DNA of 26,776 bases from UBA8529 sp964390565 (lineage in GTDB: Bacteria > Bacteroidota > Bacteroidia > Bacteroidales > Tenuifilaceae), in the NCBI GenBank assembly GCA_964390565.1, contig CAYMII010000045.1, forward strand, positions 1 to 26,776, written 5' to 3'. The notes under the pieces are model-generated. The model worked only from the letters and a program-made list of their open reading frames with translations, was not told the DNA's origin and searched no databases. The translations under genes and the position numbers were made by a program. Positions 13,242 through 22,022 of the stretch are shown here, piece by piece (position 1 is the stretch's first letter; every line of letters begins with the position of its first letter).

Positions 13242-15224
13242 ATGGAAATTACCCTACTTAAAGAGATAGTAATCATTTTTGCACTATCAACAATTGTAAA
13301 CCTAGTTTTTACAAGGCTTAAGGTACCAACAGTTGTTGGATATTTGATGACTGGTATTATCGCAGGTCCCCACCTCCTTTCGCTTGTTGGAGCAAAACAC
13401 GAAATAGAAATCCTTGCAGAGGTTGGCGTTATACTTCTGCTCTTCACCATTGGAATGGAGTTCTCGCTTAAACATCTTCTAAAAATTAGGAGAATAGTAT
13501 TTCTTGGTGGATTTTTGCAAGTAACAATTACTGCTGCAGCATTTTATTTAGCCTCAACATTTTATAATCTCAGTTGGCAAGCAGGCATTTTCATTGGATT
13601 TTTAGCTGCACTAAGTAGTTCAGCTCTTGTTCTAAAGCTCCTACAGGAGCGCTCTGAGCTCACATCAAACTATGGAAGGACAACGCTAGGAATTCTAATA
13701 TATCAGGATTTACTTTTAGTACCATTACTTCTGTTTGCAAATCTATTAGGGGCAAGCAATGTTAATATATCAAGAGAGATTATTATTTTAATTATAAAAG
13801 CAGCAATAATCATTGGGATAGTTTATGCTGGAAATAAATGGTTGCTCCCAAAGCTATTGCATTACATAGCATTAACCAAAAATCAGGAACTATTCATGAT
13901 GAGTATCCTGCTGATTTGTTTTGCAATAGCCCTTTTAACATCTCAAATGGGGATGTCGCTAGCATTTGGAGCATTCCTTGCGGGTTTAATGATATCCGAG
14001 TCGCAGTATAGCCATAATGCATTTTCGAACCTGATGCCATTTAAGGATACGTTTACAGGATTCTTTTTTGTATCAATAGGAATGCTTCTTGATTTAAACT
14101 TTGTATTAAATAATTATCAGATAGTTATAATCAGCGTTTTTCTTGTAATAACAATAAAAACAATAGTTGCGGGTGGAACAGGATTTCTTCTTGGTCATAC
14201 ATTTAGAGGCACTGTATTGATTGGAATTGCTTTAAGTCAAGTTGGGGAGTTTTCCTTCATTTTGGCAAAAATTGGATTGACCAATTCTATCATATCAGAT
14301 TACTTTTATCAACTATTCTTGGCTGTAGCCGTAATAACCATGGCGTTAACGCCATTCCTGATGAAAGTATCGCTACCATTGGCAAACAACATGCTCAAAT
14401 TACCTATCCCAAAATTTATAGTAAATGGGTTATTCCCTTTGATCGAAGTAGAGATTCCAAATTTTAAAAATCACCTTGTAATTATAGGTAAAGATGCCAG
14501 CGCATTGAAACTATCGAAAATGGCTAAGCACAATAACATAGAGCACGTTTCAATTATTTTCGATCCGTTAACAGCCACCGATAAAATCAAAAGTGGCGAT
14601 ACTGTTGTTTATGGTGATGCGGTTAACGATCCAATTCTAATGAAGGCTCATGTCGATACTGCGGGCATTGTAGTAGTTTCTGTAGGAAGCATTATTCCAT
14701 CGATGGCAATTATTGAGAGAGTAAAGCATATCAACAAAAAGGCGTATGTTATTGCAAGAGCAAAGTATATTGTCAACGTTGAACAACTTTATAAGATTGG
14801 TGCAGATCAGGTGCTCCCTGAGAAGTTTGAAATAGCAATTGATTTATTCAACAGGATTTTGGTTAACAAGCAATATCCTCAAAATGAGGTTAATCGTATG
14901 CTCAACCACATAAGAAGTTCAAACCTTGGCGAATACACTGAAAAAGACACTGTTAATCAACCATCAATATTCGATGAACTTTCAAACACTAAAGTATCGG
15001 TAATAAAAGTTGATTTGAATTCAACTGCTGATGGAAAATCACCTCGTGATATTCAGCTTCGAAAGAATACTGGCGTTACTTTATTAGCAATTAAGCGAGG
15101 AACAGAGGTTCTAGAACACCCTTCGTCTGGTACAATTATTAAAGGTGATGATTTAGTTTATCTACTTGGAAACTCTGAACAGGTTAACCTTGCTTCGGAG
15201 CTTTTCACGAAAGAAGAAGAGTAA
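13242..15224 (+). CDS. Kef-type monovalent cation:proton antiporter with TrkA domains
   Basis: I chose the ATG at 13242 (660 residues), which has GGAG at 13233-13236 just upstream. A TTG start at 13224 is the alternative. Residues 1-385 form the CPA2 membrane domain, with about 12-13 helices and the segments PTVVGYLMTGIIAGP, LLLFTIGMEFSL and SQVGEFSFILAKIGL. About 405-530 form a TrkA-N Rossmann domain (LVIIGKDASALKLSKMAK, VVYGDAVNDPILMKA). The last 85 residues or so resemble TrkA-C (SVIKVDL, LLAIKRG, GDDLVYLLG). The nucleotide-binding glycine motif is degenerate (GKDASA instead of GxGxxG), so NAD(H) control may be weakened. Such proteins export potassium or sodium in exchange for protons. It ends before the third convergent repeat junction. 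Confidence 0.9.
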   Translation: MEITLLKEIVIIFALSTIVNLVFTRLKVPTVVGYLMTGIIAGPHLLSLVGAKHEIEILAEVGVILLLFTIGMEFSLKHLLKIRRIVFLGGFLQVTITAAAFYLASTFYNLSWQAGIFIGFLAALSSSALVLKLLQERSELTSNYGRTTLGILIYQDLLLVPLLLFANLLGASNVNISREIIILIIKAAIIIGIVYAGNKWLLPKLLHYIALTKNQELFMMSILLICFAIALLTSQMGMSLAFGAFLAGLMISESQYSHNAFSNLMPFKDTFTGFFFVSIGMLLDLNFVLNNYQIVIISVFLVITIKTIVAGGTGFLLGHTFRGTVLIGIALSQVGEFSFILAKIGLTNSIISDYFYQLFLAVAVITMALTPFLMKVSLPLANNMLKLPIPKFIVNGLFPLIEVEIPNFKNHLVIIGKDASALKLSKMAKHNNIEHVSIIFDPLTATDKIKSGDTVVYGDAVNDPILMKAHVDTAGIVVVSVGSIIPSMAIIERVKHINKKAYVIARAKYIVNVEQLYKIGADQVLPEKFEIAIDLFNRILVNKQYPQNEVNRMLNHIRSSNLGEYTEKDTVNQPSIFDELSNTKVSVIKVDLNSTADGKSPRDIQLRKNTGVTLLAIKRGTEVLEHPSSGTIIKGDDLVYLLGNSEQVNLASELFTKEEE

Positions 15225-15267
15225 ACCTTATTCTGTAACTATCCAGCAGTAGTCAAAATTAGTAATA

Positions 15268-15507
15268 ACCACGGAGACACAGACCTGCCTGCCGGTAGGC
15301 ATGGAGCACAGAGAATAAATAAGAATTTAAAAAAAATTCGTACTCGGGCAATAAGATTGCTCAAAAACACATTTGGCTTAGTGCATTTTAAAGGAGCTTA
15401 TCAGAATTCTTATACCACACTGAAATATAAATTGACCAATAATTGGAGTATTAATATGGTATTAATCATTGGTTAAAAGAACTCTGTGTTCTCTGTGTCT
15501 CCGTGGT
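15268..15507. repeat. Paired 26-nt inverted repeat at a convergent junction, left arm interrupted
   Basis: The right arm at 15482-15507 is CTCTGTGTTCTCTGTGTCTC followed by CGTGGT. The left arm is split: ACCACGGAGACACAGA (15268-15283), a 20-bp insert (15284-15303), then GAGCACAGAG (15304-15313). Without the insert it would be 26 nt and nearly a perfect complement of the right arm. The pair spans the gap between the Kef antiporter and the pentapeptide-repeat gene, which converge. The interior (15314-15481) shows no gene. Confidence 0.75.
15284..15303. repeat. 20-bp palindrome-like insert within the repeat arm
   Basis: CCTGCCTGCCGGTAGGCATG is an imperfect palindrome centred on CCGG (TGCCTnCCGGnAGGCA). 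It interrupts the CACGGAGACACAGAG repeat without loss of its neighbouring bases, as if inserted whole. Similar CCTGCC/GGCAGG palindromes are frequent in Bacteroidota intergenic DNA. Confidence 0.55.
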
Positions 15508-15518
15508 GAAAGGTTTTC

Positions 15519-16082
15519 TTATTCAATCTCAATATCAAACTTACTAAGCAACCCAATTACTTCGTTTCGCGAGAACTTAGCCTTTTTAATGTTGTTTTTT
15601 TCAGGGTCAAAAGAGTAGTTGAAAGATGAGCGAAAATCAACCTTTTCGAGATTTGTATTGAAGAAAACAGTACGGTTTAAATTGCAATTATCGAATGATG
15701 AGCCAGAGATATCGGCATCAGTAAAATCAGATTCCTGCATATTGCAGTCCTTGAAAACCATTTTCTTGAGTTTTAACTTATAAAAAATGGCCAAGTTTAA
15801 ATCGCAACCAGAAAAACTCATGGATAATACCAAATCATTACAATCGCTAAAATGAACTCCCAGTAGCTTACATTCGGAGAATTTAACATCATTAAGAACA
15901 GTTCCATTCAGCTTCGCAAGACTTAAATCGCATCCTTTAAAAACGCAGTCGGCAAAGGAATATCGCGAAAGATCAGTTTGATTGAAATTACAGTTAACAA
16001 AACTGCATCCATCGTACTCACCATTTACTAATTGAGTTTTTGTAAAATCGATTTTATTGAAAGTCTTATCCTCAACAAACAT
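15519..16082 (-). CDS. Pentapeptide-repeat protein
   Basis: The 187 residues are mostly pentapeptide repeats of the A(D/N)LxX type, with Phe or Leu at every fifth place: CSFVN CNFNQ TDLSR YSFAD CVFKG CDLSL, and later CNMQE SDFTD ADISG SSFDN CNLNR. This predicts a right-handed quadrilateral beta-helix. The C-terminal segment (FDPEKNNIKKAKFSRNEVIG followed by LLSKFDIEIE) breaks the helix and is common in stand-alone members. Many Cys occupy repeat positions. Qnr and MfpA are relatives that mimic DNA and protect gyrase, but this protein's target is unknown. It starts 15 bp after rluF and is probably co-transcribed with it. Confidence 0.88.
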   Translation of the reverse strand: MFVEDKTFNKIDFTKTQLVNGEYDGCSFVNCNFNQTDLSRYSFADCVFKGCDLSLAKLNGTVLNDVKFSECKLLGVHFSDCNDLVLSMSFSGCDLNLAIFYKLKLKKMVFKDCNMQESDFTDADISGSSFDNCNLNRTVFFNTNLEKVDFRSSFNYSFDPEKNNIKKAKFSRNEVIGLLSKFDIEIE

Positions 16083-16097
16083 AATATCACTAATTAC

Positions 16098-16832
16098 TTA
16101 TCCTTCGTGGGTTTTAGACGAATTAGCCACCAATCGGTTAATCTCATTCATCTCCTTTTCGGTTAGTAAGCGCCATTTACCAACAGGTACATCAAGGGAA
16201 ATATTCATAATCCTTATCCTTTTTAACTTAATAACATCATAGCCCAGAAATTCGCACATCCTGCGAATCTGCCTATTTAGACCTTGCACAAGGATTATCT
16301 TAAAGGTACTCTTGCCTAGCTGCTCAACATAACACTTCTTTGTTTTAGTCCCTAAAATGGGAACTCCGCGGCTCATCCTATTAATAAAATCGATGTTAAT
16401 AGGCTTATTTACAGTAACGATGTATTCTTTTTCGTGATTATTCCCCGCGCGTAAAATCTTATTTACAATATCCCCATCGCTAGTGAGGAATATTAAGCCT
16501 TCGCTCATCTTATCGAGCCTACCAATTGGGAATATTCGCTGTGGATAACCAATGTAATCGATAATGTTATTCCTTTCGGAACGAGTATCGGTTGTGCTTA
16601 CAATGCCAACAGGTTTGTTGAAAGCGATATAAACTGGTCGTTTTTTTGGCTTTGAGATTAACTCCCCATCAACACGAATATCATCACCGGATGAGATCTT
16701 TGTACCCATATCGGGAACACGACCATTGATGGTTACTCTCCCATCGGCAATTAGTTTATCCGCCTCACGACGAGAGCAATAGCCAACCTCACTTAGGTAT
16801 TTATTAATTCGTGTTTCCGAAGATTCTTTCAT
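16098..16832 (-). CDS. rluF: 23S rRNA pseudouridine synthase RluF
   Basis: The enzyme isomerises a uridine of 23S rRNA (position 2604 in E. coli) to pseudouridine. The 244 residues contain an N-terminal S4 RNA-binding domain (about 8-65, RINKYLSEVGYCSRREADKL, GRVTINGRVPDMG) and an RsuA/RluF catalytic domain with D107 in FPIGRLDKMSEGLIFLTSDG. Long blocks match E. coli RluF: FNKPVGIVSTT, VNKILRAGNNHEKEYIVTV, GVPILGTKTKKC, LVQGLNRQIRRMCEFLGYDV and RIRIMNISLD. It is shorter than the E. coli protein because it lacks the C-terminal tail. It leads a small operon with the pentapeptide-repeat gene. Confidence 0.94.
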   Translation of the reverse strand: MKESSETRINKYLSEVGYCSRREADKLIADGRVTINGRVPDMGTKISSGDDIRVDGELISKPKKRPVYIAFNKPVGIVSTTDTRSERNNIIDYIGYPQRIFPIGRLDKMSEGLIFLTSDGDIVNKILRAGNNHEKEYIVTVNKPINIDFINRMSRGVPILGTKTKKCYVEQLGKSTFKIILVQGLNRQIRRMCEFLGYDVIKLKRIRIMNISLDVPVGKWRLLTEKEMNEINRLVANSSKTHEG

Positions 16833-16925
16833 CTAAAACTTGCTGAATTCGAGATGGCAATATTATGTAATTATTGTGAGACTGTGTTGCAGTATTGCTG
16901 TTTTGCTGTATAGAAACTAAAATTT

Positions 16926-18725
16926 TCATTCAATTATTCCCATCTTCTTCATTAAAAATGAAGCGTTGAGTTTTTGGCTAATTCCATTCTTTAACTTGTA
17001 ATCGAAAATAAGCTGGTCATTGGTAAGTTCTACCTCAAAGCAATAGTTCTTTACAAAATCGGGGTATTTTTTCTCCATTTCGCCAATAACCAAATCGTGG
17101 GTTGCAATAACAACGATTGATTTTTGAGCAATTAGCTTTTCCAATAAAGCCAACGTACCCAACTGCTTATCTTTTGTGTTTGTTCCACGCAAAATCTCAT
17201 CGAGCACAACAAGGGTTTGAGGGTTTAAACTGACATGATCAATAACCTCCTTGATTCTAACCAATTCAGCATAAAAATAGGATTCATTATTTGATAGAGA
17301 ATCTTGAATTTTAATGCTTGACATAATATCACAAGGAGTAAAAGCAAAGCTTTTAGCGCAAACAGGAGCGCCATTCATGGCAAGAACAAGGTTGACGGAT
17401 ATAGTCCGAAGGAATGTGCTCTTACCTGCCATATTTGCACCTGTAACTATAATAATCGAAGGTTTTCCTCCAAAATTAATCGAATTATTAACCTTTACCG
17501 TTGGATTAATCAATGGGTGCCCCAACTCCTCGGCTTGAAATGAAAAACCTTCTGATATTAATGTTGGATATGAAACATGATTCTGATTATTAAATGCAAA
17601 AGTTGCGAATCCAATAGTTGAGTCAAAATCGGCAAGGGCTTGAAACCAATTATCAACTATACCTTTGTACAACCTCTTCCATTTTGCTAAATGGCAATAA
17701 ACATGAATATCAAAAAGTAATAGAGAATTCAATACAAAAGATGCAAAAACATTTAATCGAGTATCGAATGTATTCAATAGTTTAAACAATCTTTTTAGCG
17801 ACAAACTTGCCTTAGCGTCATTATTAATTAATCGAGATTTAATACCCTTTAGATATTGAGATTCATAATCCTCATCCTCAATTTGCTTGATAAGAGTATA
17901 ATATTTCTCAAAAATCTTGGCCGTATTAGTCAATCTGGCATGTGCTTTACTTATTCGTTTCCAATTTGCACCAACAACAGATAAACTAACTAAGAAAGGT
18001 ATTGCAAGGGAGTTAATCGACATAAACCCAAAAACTACCGTCCCAATCCACAAAAAGTTTAAAGTTGGAATTAGATAAGCTATAACCTTAAGTTGCTTAA
18101 CCTTTTCGTCAGATTCATTGAGCCATTCATGCAAACTCGTGAGTTCATTTCCATTTTCAGATATAAACATTCCATGAGCCTGAAAATTCTGAACGAGTTC
18201 ATTTTTCTTCGAGAGTTCCTTAATTCCTTGCTGTTTCTGAGTAATATTATTAATATACAATTCAAAATTACAAAGGTTTTCAGCAAATCGTTGCTTCCCA
18301 ATATGAGTTGCACTTCTGTTTATGTACTGATAAAGCGAGCCGTCACCAAAAATATCAAAATCGGCTGCTAGATGAGGGTTTAAATAATTGTATTTATCCC
18401 CATTTTCACGATTACTATAAATATGATTTAGAGAATCAACTTCATCTTTATTAATTCTCAACTTAAAAGACAAAAACTTCTCATAATTGTCTAGTACGAG
18501 ATTCCGCTTAACAACAAAGAAAAAGGATATAAAACTAATAACAGCAAGGAAAAGAAAAGTAACTGTTTCGACTGAATTTATATACAGAACAATAAATACG
18601 AGTATCAACAAAAAAAGGATGAGGCGTGAAATGTATAAAAAGAAAATCTTCTTCTTGACGATTAATATCTCACTTTCTAAAGTTTGAATACTTTTTGAAT
18701 AGAAGAATAATATTGAATCTTGCAT
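16926..18725 (-). CDS. Membrane-associated MutS-like ATPase
   Basis: The 599-residue protein carries a MutS-type ABC ATPase at its C-terminus: Walker A G429-ANMAGKS (VTGANMAGKSTFL), the QDSLSNNESYFYAEL signature-like stretch and Walker B LVVLDE (505-510), followed by ILRGTNTKDK and ATHDL. Before it lies a MutS core/lever-like helical region (about 140-380). It lacks the mismatch-recognition N-terminus; instead it has two membrane segments at 28-50 and 55-73 and one or two more near 213-250. This pattern defines a MutS-related family common in Bacteroidota whose function is not known. Mismatch repair is unlikely without the recognition domain. A full -7 box lies about 20 bp upstream. Confidence 0.88.
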   Translation of the reverse strand: MQDSILFFYSKSIQTLESEILIVKKKIFFLYISRLILFLLILVFIVLYINSVETVTFLFLAVISFISFFFVVKRNLVLDNYEKFLSFKLRINKDEVDSLNHIYSNRENGDKYNYLNPHLAADFDIFGDGSLYQYINRSATHIGKQRFAENLCNFELYINNITQKQQGIKELSKKNELVQNFQAHGMFISENGNELTSLHEWLNESDEKVKQLKVIAYLIPTLNFLWIGTVVFGFMSINSLAIPFLVSLSVVGANWKRISKAHARLTNTAKIFEKYYTLIKQIEDEDYESQYLKGIKSRLINNDAKASLSLKRLFKLLNTFDTRLNVFASFVLNSLLLFDIHVYCHLAKWKRLYKGIVDNWFQALADFDSTIGFATFAFNNQNHVSYPTLISEGFSFQAEELGHPLINPTVKVNNSINFGGKPSIIIVTGANMAGKSTFLRTISVNLVLAMNGAPVCAKSFAFTPCDIMSSIKIQDSLSNNESYFYAELVRIKEVIDHVSLNPQTLVVLDEILRGTNTKDKQLGTLALLEKLIAQKSIVVIATHDLVIGEMEKKYPDFVKNYCFEVELTNDQLIFDYKLKNGISQKLNASFLMKKMGIIE

Positions 18726-18745
18726 AAGTTTAAAATTATGAGAGG

Positions 18746-18753
18746 CAAAGTTA
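18746..18753 (-). promoter_or_regulatory. Candidate -7 promoter element of the MutS-like gene
   Basis: The minus strand reads TAACTTTG, matching TAnnTTTG, 21 bp upstream of the start codon at 18725. The -33 region is T-rich but without a clear TTTG. It overlaps the region just past the terminator of the upstream gene. Confidence 0.4.
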
Positions 18754-18771
18754 GCAATGAAATTAATAAAA

Positions 18772-18796
18772 AAGAGGTCACTTATCGCGACCTCTT
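18772..18796 (-). terminator. Intrinsic terminator of the FISUMP protein gene
   Basis: AAGAGGTC (18772-18779) and GACCTCTT (18789-18796) form a perfect 8-bp stem with a 9-nt loop. On the minus strand the stem runs into TTTTTTATT. It lies 21 bp after the stop codon of the large exported protein. Confidence 0.85.
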
Positions 18797-18817
18797 AAAT
18801 ATCTATTTCGAATAGAG

Positions 18818-21760
18818 TTAATTTTTAATGCAACGCACAGAGTAACCACCTTTTTTATTTGCACTTAACCTACCTGAACCGGATTCAGTATAATTTAATG
18901 TTCTAAACCATGCATTGGTAATTGTCGCCTGAGTTGTAGACCACCATCCACCAATTTTAGTAATATTACCAAATGCACCTGATCCGCCATCTCTACCACC
19001 TCCAGGTAAACCAGTAAAACCAAAATCATCTGTTCCACCACTATTGCTATACCAGCCACTTACTGATTTGAGTTTCCAACCTCCCATTCCTCTATATCCA
19101 GTCATTGTTCCATCTAAAGTTAAATCATCATTAATAAACCTTTCAAGAGTTAACCATTCAGCATCTGAAGGTATATGCCATCCTAATGGACAAACATTTT
19201 TACTATCAGTTACAGCATACCAGTTATATAGTTTACCATATGTAGTAGAATTTGATGGGGTATTATCGTAATCACAATAAGCACCTGTAGTTAACCCTAA
19301 CCAAGCAGTAATGTCAGTAACGTTAGGTATTGGTGTACCATCGTTATATTTATCGGTATTTAAGTTCTCACCCATCCAAATTTGAGTTCCAATTGTGACA
19401 GATGGATACTCGTTTCCACTTCCATCAACAGAATTTGTAGTAAAAGAGAAAACATCGCCATAATAGGTCCCAACGCCATTAGTTGCATATGCCCTATAAT
19501 AATAAATTCTAGATGCTTCTAATGAGGTCAAAGTGCTATTAAAACCTCCTACCCCATTACCATCAGTAGTTTTGCTATTTGCGATTGTTGGAGTCGTCAT
19601 TGTTCCCCAGCAAACTCCACGTGCAGTAACGGGAGCACCACCATCATCGTAAATATCTCCGCCTGAAAGTGCGTTTGTTGATGTTACAGTTGATACTTCT
19701 CTTGATGTAAGTGAAATAACTCCTGATCTAGTAGTAAAAGTTTGCTCATTTCCATAAGATGTTCCAACAGAGTTTGTTGCAAATGCTCGGACATAATATA
19801 AGGTATTTGGAGTAAGTCCAGTAATGTTCGAAACAAATGCTCCAGCTCCAGTACCAGAAGTCACATTACTATTTGCAGTTGTTGGGTTAGACGATGTTCC
19901 CCAGCAAACACCTCTTGCTGTAATTGTTGCCCCTCCATCTTTTGTAACATTTCCTCCAGAAACTGCTGATAATGCACCAAGAGATGTTATAGCATCTGTA
20001 GTAATCTCTGGAGCAGAAATAGAGGTGGTAAATACCAGATCACTTGAGTATACAACATTAACTGCATTAGAGGCTTTTATTCTATAATGATACAATGTAT
20101 TTGATAATAAACCACTCAAATTAACGCTTACTGCAGTATTATTATTACCTGTAACTGCATTTAATACAGTAGCTTTTGCTCCATAAGAATCTGAGATTCC
20201 GTACTCAAATTCAACTGTTGTGCTTAACCCATTGGCATTAACACTTCCATTTAGAGTAGCAGAAAATGACAAAATATTTGTTACTGAAGGGTTTGAAATT
20301 GATGGGGGAAATAATCCAGTAATTGGCAAGTTTTGCCATGTAGGAATATTTGAACTACTGACGGTTAAAACTTGTCCAACACCTCCACGAGGTAATAGAA
20401 CCCATGCAGAACCATTCCAATAAAGAATATCTCCAACACTTGTACCAGCAACACTTGTGTTAGTTACAACATATGGATTTGCTGTTGTTCCTGCTCCTGA
20501 AATTGAGATATTTGTGCCAGCAGTAATTTTAGTTTCAGACCCATCTGCATTTTGTAACCCATTAAGTTTCGTTTTATCAGTGGCACTCATAAAACCACTT
20601 GCAGAAGTAGTTGCATCAACAGGCTTATTTGTTAATGAAGTATAACTGCCATTGAAAGCATCTGTAATTCCATACCCAGCAAGTGTAGTAGGCTTGTTAG
20701 ATATATCAGTGAAACTACCACTAGTTGCAATTGCTGCTAGGGTTGGCTTACCTGTTAATGAATTCCAAGTACCATCGAATAAAGTAGGCCTATTGGTCAA
20801 TGAATTGTAATTCCCGTTAAAAGCATCGGTGATTCCATACCCAGCAAGAGTAGTAGGCTTGTTTGAAATATCGGTAAAACTACCGCTAGTTGCAACAGCT
20901 GAAAAGGTTGGCTTTCCTGTTAATGAATTCCAAGCACCATCAAATAAAGTAGGCCTATTCGATAAATCGTTATAACTACCACTTGTAGCTACTGTAGCAA
21001 AGTTTGGTCTTCCAGTTAACGAAGTCCATGAACCATCGAATAGGGTTGGCTTATTTGACAAATCGCTATAACTTCCACTTGTTGCGACAAATGACAAGGT
21101 TGGTTTTCCTGTTAATGAAGTCCAAGTGCCATCAAATAGAGCTGGTTTATTGATTAAATCTGCGTAATCACCACTAATTGCTACAGATGCTAGGTTTGGT
21201 TTGTTTACTACCTCGCTCCATGTTGGAACATATGAGATTGGGCGATATAAACCAGAATGGTTTCCCCATGAATAAGCATCATTCCACTGTCCAATTTGTG
21301 ATGAAGTAATAGTATTTGCAATATGATTTAAAAAAAATGGATCAGATTCATTCAACCCGCCTGATAAAGATTCAGCAACCTTAGCATTTAATGCATATGG
21401 TACGCTGATCATTTGGCTAACGCCAGATAAAACATAATTTGCTCCACCTTCGGGATCTATTTCTGTTTTAATAAAATAGCTATCATCTGACCAATTGATT
21501 GAAGAAAACCCTGCACCACCACCAACTTCAACTGATACAACTCCATTTCCAGATGTTCGTGGAGTTTGAACTTCGGAGTAAACAACAATGCCGGAATTCG
21601 AACCTTTTAAAATGCTGATTTTTAAACCTACTGTTCGATCAGCAACTGGTTGGTTGCTTGAATTACGAACAACTGCCTGATAGCTGAACTTTAACGGCGT
21701 TTGAGCAAAAAGCAATAAAACCGAAAAAATTAATGAAAATGCTAATAAAACTCGTTTCAT
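18818..21760 (-). CDS. Large exported protein: tail-fibre-like repeats, Fn3-like repeats and FISUMP domain
   Basis: The 980-residue protein has a signal peptide (residues 1-19, ending LLLFAQ). Residues 20-135 form a conserved exported N-terminal domain (FSYQAVVRNSSNQPV, ISVPYALNAKVAESL). Residues 180-380 hold tandem repeats of a 32-residue unit (LFDGTWTSLTGKPTL, ATSGSYSDLSNKP) and a 23-residue unit (PTTLAGYGITDAFNG), similar to phage tail-fibre repeats. Residues 485-778 hold three Fn3-like modules (ITGLTPNTLYYVRAFATNSV, ARGVCWGT). Residues 781-980 are a FISUMP domain (YPSVTIGTQIWMGENLNT, GRLYNWYAV-like, CPLGWHIPSDAEW, GYSVRCIKN). It is probably surface-located and may bind a ligand or matrix. 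No type IX sorting domain is visible at the end. It is a single-gene unit with its own terminator. Confidence 0.88.
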   Translation of the reverse strand: MKRVLLAFSLIFSVLLLFAQTPLKFSYQAVVRNSSNQPVADRTVGLKISILKGSNSGIVVYSEVQTPRTSGNGVVSVEVGGGAGFSSINWSDDSYFIKTEIDPEGGANYVLSGVSQMISVPYALNAKVAESLSGGLNESDPFFLNHIANTITSSQIGQWNDAYSWGNHSGLYRPISYVPTWSEVVNKPNLASVAISGDYADLINKPALFDGTWTSLTGKPTLSFVATSGSYSDLSNKPTLFDGSWTSLTGRPNFATVATSGSYNDLSNRPTLFDGAWNSLTGKPTFSAVATSGSFTDISNKPTTLAGYGITDAFNGNYNSLTNRPTLFDGTWNSLTGKPTLAAIATSGSFTDISNKPTTLAGYGITDAFNGSYTSLTNKPVDATTSASGFMSATDKTKLNGLQNADGSETKITAGTNISISGAGTTANPYVVTNTSVAGTSVGDILYWNGSAWVLLPRGGVGQVLTVSSSNIPTWQNLPITGLFPPSISNPSVTNILSFSATLNGSVNANGLSTTVEFEYGISDSYGAKATVLNAVTGNNNTAVSVNLSGLLSNTLYHYRIKASNAVNVVYSSDLVFTTSISAPEITTDAITSLGALSAVSGGNVTKDGGATITARGVCWGTSSNPTTANSNVTSGTGAGAFVSNITGLTPNTLYYVRAFATNSVGTSYGNEQTFTTRSGVISLTSREVSTVTSTNALSGGDIYDDGGAPVTARGVCWGTMTTPTIANSKTTDGNGVGGFNSTLTSLEASRIYYYRAYATNGVGTYYGDVFSFTTNSVDGSGNEYPSVTIGTQIWMGENLNTDKYNDGTPIPNVTDITAWLGLTTGAYCDYDNTPSNSTTYGKLYNWYAVTDSKNVCPLGWHIPSDAEWLTLERFINDDLTLDGTMTGYRGMGGWKLKSVSGWYSNSGGTDDFGFTGLPGGGRDGGSGAFGNITKIGGWWSTTQATITNAWFRTLNYTESGSGRLSANKKGGYSVRCIKN
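20621..21223 (-). repeat. Tandem coding repeats (96-bp and 69-bp units; 165-bp composite duplicated)
   Basis: Four or more 96-bp units and two 69-bp units lie in frame within the FISUMP gene. The 96+69 composite (55 codons) occurs twice in a row, at 20789-20953 and 20624-20788, with long identical stretches that point to a fairly recent duplication. Confidence 0.8.
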
Positions 21761-22022
21761 CTTATTATTCTGATTATTTAGTTAGTTAATATTTTTTCTT
21801 TCATTTAACATTTTTGAAAAATGACTTCTCTTATATAAAATTAGTATTTATTAAATAATTCACAAATCAAAATAGTATTATAATCTTGAAATGGATGACT
21901 CTGCCTAGCATTCCAAGCATCACAAATAATTATATAGAAAAAAAAGGTATTTTATTAAGTAAGCATACCAGCAACCAAGCAATTACTGAATGATTGAATA
22001 TAGTGTAGTATCCTCATATGGT

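Noticed and set aside
15519..16082. Calling the pentapeptide-repeat protein a quinolone-resistance Qnr
   Set aside because: Only the generic repeat pattern is shared; the loops and partner residues that define Qnr are not recognisable.
16926..18725. Calling the MutS-like gene a mismatch-repair mutS
   Set aside because: The mismatch-recognition and connector domains are absent and membrane segments replace them; only the ATPase and core helices are shared.
20621..21223. CRISPR array suggested by regular repeats
   Set aside because: The repeats are in frame, diverged and encode a tail-fibre-like protein motif; there are no unique spacers and no cas genes.
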